Below, in pieces: positions 15,623-21,737 of a stretch of 21,737 bases of DNA. The number at the start of each line of letters is the position of its first letter. The stretch's first letter is position 1. Both the position numbers and the translations under genes were made by a program. Below the pieces are notes generated by a model. That model was not told the DNA's origin. It did no database searches and saw only the letters and a program-made list of their open reading frames with translations. Source of the stretch: an uncultured Saprospiraceae bacterium (GTDB lineage: Bacteria > Bacteroidota > Bacteroidia > Chitinophagales > Saprospiraceae); assembly GCA_938002705.1 (NCBI GenBank), contig CALLAG010000015.1, forward strand, positions 1-21,737, read 5' to 3'.

Positions 15623-15992
15623 GATTTTATTTTTTGCAGTAAAACTTTATAAGCATCTTATTATAAATAAAAATACTAAACCTATACTTTACTTAATTGC
15701 ATCCGTAATCCATTGCTGAAATACAAGATCATAGAATTGGTATGTATCTTTATCTTTATACACAGTATGCCTTTACCCTCACGTACTATACAAACCAAAC
15801 GCAAATAAGTACCATACATACATAAGTATCTACGCTCTAATGTATCGCTATTTATCCACACCTATTGTATTCCTGATATTTTCATTGCATATTTGTCTGA
15901 TATATCGCCTTATTATTGTCGATAATATCAACATAGTCTAATCTGACTATTTAGTACACCACATATTTATTCATATAAATTTAATATTAAGT
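15623..15992. other. Gene-free interval between divergent OMP-like and DnaE genes
   Basis: AT-rich with no recognisable RNA gene, terminator or well-spaced promoter. Its only reading frame of note is a 33-codon ATG frame at 15840-15941 (MYRYLSTPIVFLIF..., hydrophobic). It is in the same frame as the following polymerase and separated from it only by the TAA at 15939-15941 and 17 sense codons. Short runs of TATGTAT/CATACATA around 15740-15830 give it a low-complexity look. Confidence 0.5.
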
Positions 15993-18980
15993 ATCCATCT
16001 TAATTGTCATACCTACTTCTCCCTTAAGTACGGGACATTGTCAGCTGAGCAACTGGTCGCTGCAGCTGCCGAGCAGGGTCTAGAGTCTCTTGTACTGACG
16101 GATATCAATAATACCTCATGTGGGTATCAGTTCATACGAGCGTGTGAGCAACATGGCATCAAGCCTATCCTCGGTATAGAATTCCGTACTGCTCAGAGAA
16201 CGACTAACGAGGACCATGACGTAAGCGTATTCAGTATCAAAGATTCTAAGTTAGCCTATATCGGTATAGCCCGTAACAAGGAAGGCTGGCGTGAGTTGTG
16301 TGCACATCTCACTCAGTGTTCTATGGCCAATGTCCCTGTACCAGCAGAAGCTCCAAAATTTGAACATGCTTATGTCATCTATAGAAAATTACCCAAGCCT
16401 ATCGCCGATCTTCGGGCTAATGAATACATCGGCGTACGTCCAGGAGAAGTTAACCATCTCTACTCCTCCTACCTAAAGCAACACCAAGAAAAATTATTCG
16501 TATTTGCTCCTATTACATTTCTCAATACAGATGGGTATAAGACACACAAGCTGCTCCGCTGTATAGATCTCAATATCGTGATAGGCAAACTGGAAGATGC
16601 CGACTGCGCCAAGGCATCTGAGAAAATATATACCACAGCAGCACTTAAAGAAATATTCTCGCAGTATCCACAGATTATACAGAATACAGAACGCTTGATC
16701 GCATCATGTGAGATAACGATGCATGCTACACCTCTTAACAACAGGCAGACATTCACAGGAAGCACATCAGGTGATATGAAGTTACTCACTAAGCTCGCCA
16801 TCAGTGGTTGTGCTCGACGCTATGGCGAGCGTAATAAGCCCGCTATGGACAGGACGCTTAAAGAACTTAAGGTTATAGACAACCTGGGCTTTGCAGCATA
16901 CTTCCTCATCACATGGGATATCATCAGATATGCCCATTCTGTAGGGTATCATCATGTCGGCAGAGGTAGTGGTGCTAATTCTATCGTCGCCTATAACATA
17001 TTGATCACAGATGTAGATCCTATGGACTTAGATCTCTACTTTGAGAGATTTATCAATCCGCATCGGAGCTCGCCACCAGATTTTGATATTGACTTTTCAT
17101 GGGATGAGCGTGATGACGTGACAGACTATATATTTAAGCGATACGGGAAGGACCATACTGCCCTACTCGCGACATATAATACATTCAAGGGGAAGTCTAT
17201 CATAAGAGAACTCGGCAAGGTAGTCGGCTTACCTAAAGCGGATATAGACATCATCGTAGATGAACCCATGGCTACTGAGAAGCACCATCCATTCGCTAAG
17301 CATATATTCAAGTATGGCAGATTGATAGAGGGATTCCCTAATCACCTATCTATACATGCTGGCGGCATACTCATCAGCGAAGAGCCCCTTAACAACCATA
17401 CAGCACTACAGATGATGCCTAAGGGATTTGCAGTAACACACTTTGATATGTATGGTGCTGAGGATCTTCATTTTCATAAGTATGATATCCTCAGTCAGCG
17501 AGGTCTCGGACATATCAAAGATGCCGTCACACTTATCGCTCATAATCAAGGTCGATCAGTCGATATCCGTGATGTAGAGAAGATCAAGCAGGATATAAAA
17601 GTCAAGCAAAAACTAAAGTCAGGTCAGTGTATCGGGTGCTTCTATATAGAATCTCCAGCGATGCGAGGACTACTGACTAAGCTAAAATGTGACAACTATA
17701 TACATCTCGTAGCAGCAAGCTCTATCATCAGGCCTGGTGTATCTAAGTCTGGTATGATGCGAGAGTATATCCATAGATTCCATCATCCAGAATCGTACAC
17801 CTATATACATCCCGTATTCGAAGAGCACCTCGGTGAGACCTATGGCGTTATGGTCTATCAAGAAGATGTGATGAAGATCGTCCATCATTTCGCAGGACTC
17901 GCCTTAGATGAATCTGATGTCCTCAGGCGCATCATGTCAGGTAAGAAAAAAAGCTCTGACACATTCCGTAAGTTACAAGAAAAATATTTTAGAAATTGTA
18001 AAGCCCGCGGCTACCCTGATGAGCTCAGTCACGAAGTCTGGCGACAGATAGAAAGCTTCAGTGGATACTCATTCTGTAAGGCACACTCAGCGAGTTTTGC
18101 AGTAGAGTCATTTCAGAGCCTATATCTGAAGACGTACTATCCCAAAGAATTCATGGTAGCGGTGATCAATAACTTTGGTGGATTCTATAGCACAGAACTC
18201 TACGTCCATGAAGCCCGTATGTGTGGTGCCAAGATACAAGCACCATGTGTCAATTATAGTACACACCTCACAACCATCTATGGTGATGATATATACATCG
18301 GATTCATACATATATCACAACTCGAAAAACGAGTGACCACTAAGATCATCAATGAACGAGAAGACAATGGACTCTATAATGGATTAGATGATTTTGTGAG
18401 TAGAGTCAATATCAGTAAGGATCAGTTAGAGATACTTATCCGTGTAGGTGCATTCAGATTCTCAGGCAAGAACAAGTACGAACTGATGTGGGAGAAGAAT
18501 GCCGTACACAATCAAGAAGCCAAATTTAATGGTACAGGACATCTCTTCGGTATAGAATCTGAAGAGTATGACATCCCAGTACTGGAAGAAAGCATCCATG
18601 AGCAAGCATTCGATGAGATAGAGCTACTAGGCTTTCCCCTTTGCTCTCCATTTGACCTACTAGAGACTAAGGACAGAGGCGATATACTCACTCAGCATAT
18701 GAAGCAATACATGGGCAGAACAGTAAGAATGGTGGGCTACTTCGTAGCAAGAAAAAACGTCACTACATCTAATCGAAAACTGATGAACTTCGGTACATGG
18801 ATAGACATGCATGGACACTTTTTTGATACGACACATTTTCCTAATGCCTTAGCTCAGTATCCATTCAAAGGAAAAGGATGTTACCTCATTACTGGTAAGG
18901 TTGTAGAAGATTTTGGCTTTCCGGGTCTTGATGTTATGAAGATGGAGAAGCTGCCTTTTGTCAAAGACGAAAGATACTAA
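15993..18980 (+). CDS. Short DnaE-type (C-family) DNA polymerase III alpha subunit
   Basis: A template-directed DNA polymerase of about 995 residues, much shorter than the usual replicative DnaE of Bacteroidota. It may be the second, DnaE2/ImuC-like, repair or translesion polymerase. Numbering from TTG 16038: a PHP-type domain at the start (LVLTDINNTS, where the usual TDH metal ligand is changed, so probably inactive), GRGSGANSIVAYNILITD, catalytic aspartates in PDFDIDF (347-353), YQEDVMKIVHHFAGL, GYSFCKAHSASFAVESFQSLYLKTYYPKEF, then an (HhH)2-like segment and a C-terminal OB-fold (RTVRMVGYFVARKN). Conserved residues HLNCHTYFSLKYGT lie before the TTG, with no ATG, GTG or TTG ahead of them in frame. 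The placed start (ATC 15993, where relatives have Met) is therefore an inference; TTG 16038 is the conservative alternative. Confidence 0.92.
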   Translation: MHLNCHTYFSLKYGTLSAEQLVAAAAEQGLESLVLTDINNTSCGYQFIRACEQHGIKPILGIEFRTAQRTTNEDHDVSVFSIKDSKLAYIGIARNKEGWRELCAHLTQCSMANVPVPAEAPKFEHAYVIYRKLPKPIADLRANEYIGVRPGEVNHLYSSYLKQHQEKLFVFAPITFLNTDGYKTHKLLRCIDLNIVIGKLEDADCAKASEKIYTTAALKEIFSQYPQIIQNTERLIASCEITMHATPLNNRQTFTGSTSGDMKLLTKLAISGCARRYGERNKPAMDRTLKELKVIDNLGFAAYFLITWDIIRYAHSVGYHHVGRGSGANSIVAYNILITDVDPMDLDLYFERFINPHRSSPPDFDIDFSWDERDDVTDYIFKRYGKDHTALLATYNTFKGKSIIRELGKVVGLPKADIDIIVDEPMATEKHHPFAKHIFKYGRLIEGFPNHLSIHAGGILISEEPLNNHTALQMMPKGFAVTHFDMYGAEDLHFHKYDILSQRGLGHIKDAVTLIAHNQGRSVDIRDVEKIKQDIKVKQKLKSGQCIGCFYIESPAMRGLLTKLKCDNYIHLVAASSIIRPGVSKSGMMREYIHRFHHPESYTYIHPVFEEHLGETYGVMVYQEDVMKIVHHFAGLALDESDVLRRIMSGKKKSSDTFRKLQEKYFRNCKARGYPDELSHEVWRQIESFSGYSFCKAHSASFAVESFQSLYLKTYYPKEFMVAVINNFGGFYSTELYVHEARMCGAKIQAPCVNYSTHLTTIYGDDIYIGFIHISQLEKRVTTKIINEREDNGLYNGLDDFVSRVNISKDQLEILIRVGAFRFSGKNKYELMWEKNAVHNQEAKFNGTGHLFGIESEEYDIPVLEESIHEQAFDEIELLGFPLCSPFDLLETKDRGDILTQHMKQYMGRTVRMVGYFVARKNVTTSNRKLMNFGTWIDMHGHFFDTTHFPNALAQYPFKGKGCYLITGKVVEDFGFPGLDVMKMEKLPFVKDERY

Positions 18981-19110
18981 GGACGCTGCACCCTACACCT
19001 ACAGTATACAGAAGTACTACAATAGCACTACAACCTATAATATGCCATGATTTATGGCGATATAAAACACCAATAATTGACATTTACCGATTATAAAAGA
19101 TTAGAGGCAT

Positions 19111-19118
19111 TAACTTTG
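19111..19118 (+). promoter_or_regulatory. Possible -7 box for the histidine kinase gene
   Basis: TAACTTTG is a perfect match to TAnnTTTG and lies 16 bases before the ATG at 19135, but no TTG occurs at the normal -33 spacing. Confidence 0.35.
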
Positions 19119-19134
19119 AACATCATCTATACAT

Positions 19135-21210
19135 ATGGTAAAAAGATATAATAAAACATGTAAATTATTAGTAAGAGTGATAAGTTGCATTGCCCTCATA
19201 TCATTATATCTTAGTATAGCGACTATAAAGATACGTGCACAAGAAGAATTACCGTCTAACGAAAAAATCGAAAACCTACTAAAAGAAATAAGCCAACTAA
19301 GTACTGACAGTCTTAAAATAGATAGATATATAGATGAAGGCTGGTCGTACTATAATACAGAAATAACCACAAGTATAATGCTGGCAACAAAAGCAGAAGA
19401 GCTATCAGCTGCCACAGATAATAAACGGGGTCTCACTAGAGCCAAAAGTCTAAAGGCAGTCTGTGAGTCTATAAGAGGCTCGTACAGATTATCTAATAGA
19501 TATAATGAAGAAGCAATAACACTAGCATTAGAATTAAACGATACTATATTAATATCTACCATCTATAATTGTCTAGCCGTTAATTATTCTAAAGACAGTA
19601 GAACATACGAAAAAGCATACGAGCTATACAAAAAAATACTAAAGTATAACTTAAATGATACGATGGGTTACATAACGACAAATGCTAATCTATCAACTCT
19701 TTTTGAGAATATGGGAATGCTCGATAATCAAATAAAAGCCATTAATGAAATTATCAACATGGCGAAAGGATCTGATGTAACCATCCATCAACAAATGAGC
19801 ATGGAGTACGAGACAAAGCTATTATTACTTAAAGGAGATACGATACAAGCCAATAACCTACTGGACGCCTTAATAACAAAAAACATAAACGAGGGAGCCA
19901 ATTTTGATCTACTGTATAATTACCTAGATAAAAGCAAACTACTCCAATCTGAAAAGAGATATAATGAAGCACTCAAGCAATTAGACAAATCTAGTGAAGT
20001 CATAAAAAAATACGGCTACACTAACGAAACTGAAGCAGTAAGCTATAGAAAGGCACTTATATACATAGATATGGGTGAGTATGCTAATGCCATAAAGCAA
20101 CTATTAACTATAGATGAAACTAAAGTTATGCACAAAGAAGCTATAGAAAAACTATATGAAGCATATGAAAAAAAAGGTGACTACAAATCTGCTCTGAGCT
20201 ACGCTAAAAAATACAGGATATTAAATGACTCAATAAATGACCTGCAAGCGACTGCTACAATCACTGAACTTGAGACAATGTATAACTCAGAGAAGAAGGA
20301 AAAGGAAAATAAAAGTCTGAAACTAAAATCTATAGAGATAGAAAATCAATTAAAAAATAAAACCCTACTCTTAGAATATTTATTTGCGGGACTTGGCATA
20401 ATGGTGCTCTTGGCCTTATTTTTCTACAATCAGAATCTACAACGTAAGAAATATAATGCTCTACTCTCGACAGAAGTTAATGAGAAAACCAAATCACTAA
20501 AAATCGCCAACAAGAACTTAATAGAAACAAATAAAGAACTAGAAGCATTTACTTATGTGGCAGCTCATGATCTAATGACACCGCTGAGGTCGATCACTTC
20601 ATTCACAGGATTATTGAAGAAAAATATAGATAATACTGATAAAAAAACAGGAGAGTACTTCTCACATATAGAGAAAAGCTCTAAGTGGATGAATGATCTG
20701 ATAGAAGATCTGTTAGTGTTTACTAAATTAGAAAAAGAGTCTTACGTATTTGAAAATATAAAAGTCAAAAATATAATAGATGAAATTAAAAGTCATCTAA
20801 AAAGCGAAATAGAACTTAAAAACGCTATAATTAATGTCACCTCTAACACTGACGAATTACATATAGATAATAGGAAAACAAAACAGGTTCTACAGAATAT
20901 CATCAGCAATGCTATAAAATACAGCAAAGAAAATACGCAGCCAATAATCGATATTGATATTGACAAAACACAGAAGTACACACAATTTAAAATTAAGGAT
21001 AACGGCATGGGCGTAGAAAAAAAATACCATGATGTTATTTTTGAACCTTTCAAAAGGCTCCACTCTAAGGACCAAATAGAAGGCACTGGAATAGGCCTCT
21101 ATATTTGCAAAAAAATTGTAACTAAAATAGGTGGGACTATCAAATTAGAATCCCATGCGGATGGGACTACTTTCTATATTACACTACCTCATAATATAGA
21201 AGAAGTCTAA
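19135..21210 (+). CDS. Sensor histidine kinase with periplasmic TPR-like domain
   Basis: A 691-residue two-component sensor. An N-terminal hydrophobic segment (LLVRVISCIALISLYLSIATI, ending near IRAQ at 35) is a signal peptide or anchor. Residues about 40-390 are helical repeats of TPR type (for example DYKSALSYAKKYRILNDS). A coiled coil precedes one membrane helix at about 412-433 (YLFAGLGIMVLLALFFY). In the cytoplasm a HisKA domain carries the phospho-acceptor H478 in AAHDLMTPLRSI. The ATPase has N-box NIISNAIKY (588-596), DNGMG at 622-626, EPFKRLH, and GTGIGL at 650-655. No response regulator gene adjoins it, so it is an orphan here. The gene is visibly A-richer than the polymerase before it. 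Confidence 0.93.
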   Translation: MVKRYNKTCKLLVRVISCIALISLYLSIATIKIRAQEELPSNEKIENLLKEISQLSTDSLKIDRYIDEGWSYYNTEITTSIMLATKAEELSAATDNKRGLTRAKSLKAVCESIRGSYRLSNRYNEEAITLALELNDTILISTIYNCLAVNYSKDSRTYEKAYELYKKILKYNLNDTMGYITTNANLSTLFENMGMLDNQIKAINEIINMAKGSDVTIHQQMSMEYETKLLLLKGDTIQANNLLDALITKNINEGANFDLLYNYLDKSKLLQSEKRYNEALKQLDKSSEVIKKYGYTNETEAVSYRKALIYIDMGEYANAIKQLLTIDETKVMHKEAIEKLYEAYEKKGDYKSALSYAKKYRILNDSINDLQATATITELETMYNSEKKEKENKSLKLKSIEIENQLKNKTLLLEYLFAGLGIMVLLALFFYNQNLQRKKYNALLSTEVNEKTKSLKIANKNLIETNKELEAFTYVAAHDLMTPLRSITSFTGLLKKNIDNTDKKTGEYFSHIEKSSKWMNDLIEDLLVFTKLEKESYVFENIKVKNIIDEIKSHLKSEIELKNAIINVTSNTDELHIDNRKTKQVLQNIISNAIKYSKENTQPIIDIDIDKTQKYTQFKIKDNGMGVEKKYHDVIFEPFKRLHSKDQIEGTGIGLYICKKIVTKIGGTIKLESHADGTTFYITLPHNIEEV

Positions 21211-21216
21211 TATAAT

Positions 21217-21737
21217 TTACTTAGCGATCGTAAGCTTAGCCACCGATATATTATTGGAAAAATTTAACATCAAGGTATATATTCCATTATCTAAATGAGA
21301 TATGTCGATTTCTCTTTGACTGTTGATGCTACCATTAGATATTTCTCTTCCTTGTATGTCGATAATAGTATATGAGGTAGGAGTACCATCAGAATCTACA
21401 TAAATCATGCGACTAACAGGATTAGGGAATATGACAATACTCTTATCATCGACTATATCTGCCTGCCCTGTAAGTTGTAACTCTATATCACTGAGAGACA
21501 CCTCATCTGCATTATAGACCCTTCGATTAAGTACATCATTCTCATCATGTCGTGTTACCATACAGACAATTTTTATCTGAGCCGGCGTATACTCTGCAGG
21601 AACAATATAAGAGTAAGATTGTATATAAGCCTCACTCACTACTGGCTCGCTCGGCACTACATTGTCATTACCCCATGTATCATCTAATATTGCTCTTACA
21701 ACATTATGATGCTCGTAATTCCATATAGGATTACCCA
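21217..21737 (-). CDS. Omp28-like protein with T9SS sorting domain, C-terminal part (partial)
   Basis: The open frame enters from the right edge with no start, so only the last ~172 residues are visible. The upstream part reads GNPIWNYEHHNVVRAILDDTWG, then SYSYIVPAEYTPAQIKIVCMVTR and VLNRRVYNADEVSL. The N/EHHNVVRA..D.WG, Y.Y.VP..y.....KIV..V and VLN...V pattern is what I associate with the Omp28-related outer-membrane protein family. The last 75 residues are a T9SS sorting domain: FPNPVSRMIYVDS, YTIIDIQGREI, LDNGIYTLMLNFSNNISVAKLTIAK. A GTG at 21657 lies within the homologous region and is not the start. It converges on the kinase gene with six bases between stops, so the 3' ends of the two transcripts must overlap. 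Confidence 0.82.
   Translation of the reverse strand, partial: GNPIWNYEHHNVVRAILDDTWGNDNVVPSEPVVSEAYIQSYSYIVPAEYTPAQIKIVCMVTRHDENDVLNRRVYNADEVSLSDIELQLTGQADIVDDKSIVIFPNPVSRMIYVDSDGTPTSYTIIDIQGREISNGSINSQREIDISHLDNGIYTLMLNFSNNISVAKLTIAK

Noticed and set aside
16469..16801. 110-codon minus-strand frame inside the polymerase gene
   Set aside because: The plus-strand frame carries continuous C-family polymerase homology; the antisense protein has no recognisable features.
21009..21030. A8 runs in the kinase gene as programmed slippage sites
   Set aside because: The whole gene is A-rich, the runs lie inside conserved domains, and truncation there would destroy the ATPase. No domain boundary is involved, unlike dnaX.
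20793..21086. Two overlapping minus-strand frames inside the kinase ATPase domain
   Set aside because: They arise from the A-rich kinase coding strand and overlap clear N-, G1- and G2-box motifs on the plus strand.

Overview
The window looks like chromosomal DNA from a member of the Bacteroidota, possibly a free-living one from the Saprospiria or flavobacterial side. Two proteins end in the YPNP/FPNP-type C-terminal sorting domain used by the type IX secretion system, and one of these also looks like the Omp28 family. Many signal peptides end in Ala-Gln or Ser-Gln, several upstream regions carry a Bacteroidota-type TAnnTTTG -7 box rather than a sigma70 -10 box, and the C-family DNA polymerase is the short form I associate with this phylum. 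I see no insertion sequence, phage gene, CRISPR array, rRNA or tRNA. It reads as a core-genome stretch with a few accessory surface proteins.

Layout. From 4577 down to 1, four genes lie on the minus strand: a secreted thioredoxin-fold protein, dnaX, a Crp/Fnr-type regulator and pyrD (cut by the window edge). dnaX, the regulator and pyrD are 17 and 2 bases apart and probably form one transcription unit. From 4704 the plus strand carries nadE, an unusual graded octanucleotide array (6373-6468), a lamin-tail/T9SS-sorted secreted protein, a hemolysin III-type membrane protein, and two small glycine-rich membrane proteins of GlsB/YeaQ type that end at a clear terminator (9659-9691). A minus-strand pair (9690-11054) encodes an adrenodoxin-type [2Fe-2S] ferredoxin and its flavin reductase. 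Plus-strand genes follow: a ComM/YifB AAA ATPase, a probable outer-membrane protein and a di-heme cytochrome c peroxidase lipoprotein. A minus-strand beta-barrel-like protein (14945-15622) comes next, then a short DnaE-type polymerase and a TPR-sensor histidine kinase. The minus-strand tail of an Omp28/T9SS protein runs off the right edge.

Functional links. The ferredoxin and its reductase form an obvious electron-transfer pair. Replication/repair is represented twice (DnaX clamp loader, DnaE-like polymerase), and DNA uptake/recombination by ComM. The peroxidase, ferredoxin reductase and exported thioredoxin fit an aerobic, redox-active lifestyle, but nothing ties them into one pathway.

The most notable signals are three. 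First, an A10 slippery run in dnaX is followed at once by stops in both shifted frames, placed where a gamma form would end. Second, the octamer array after nadE drifts in two single-base steps and gains seven GGG tracts. Third, the DnaE-type polymerase has a conserved N-terminus that extends upstream of its first ATG/GTG/TTG, which implies a non-canonical start codon, a mutated start or a sequence error. No previously undescribed multi-gene system is evident.
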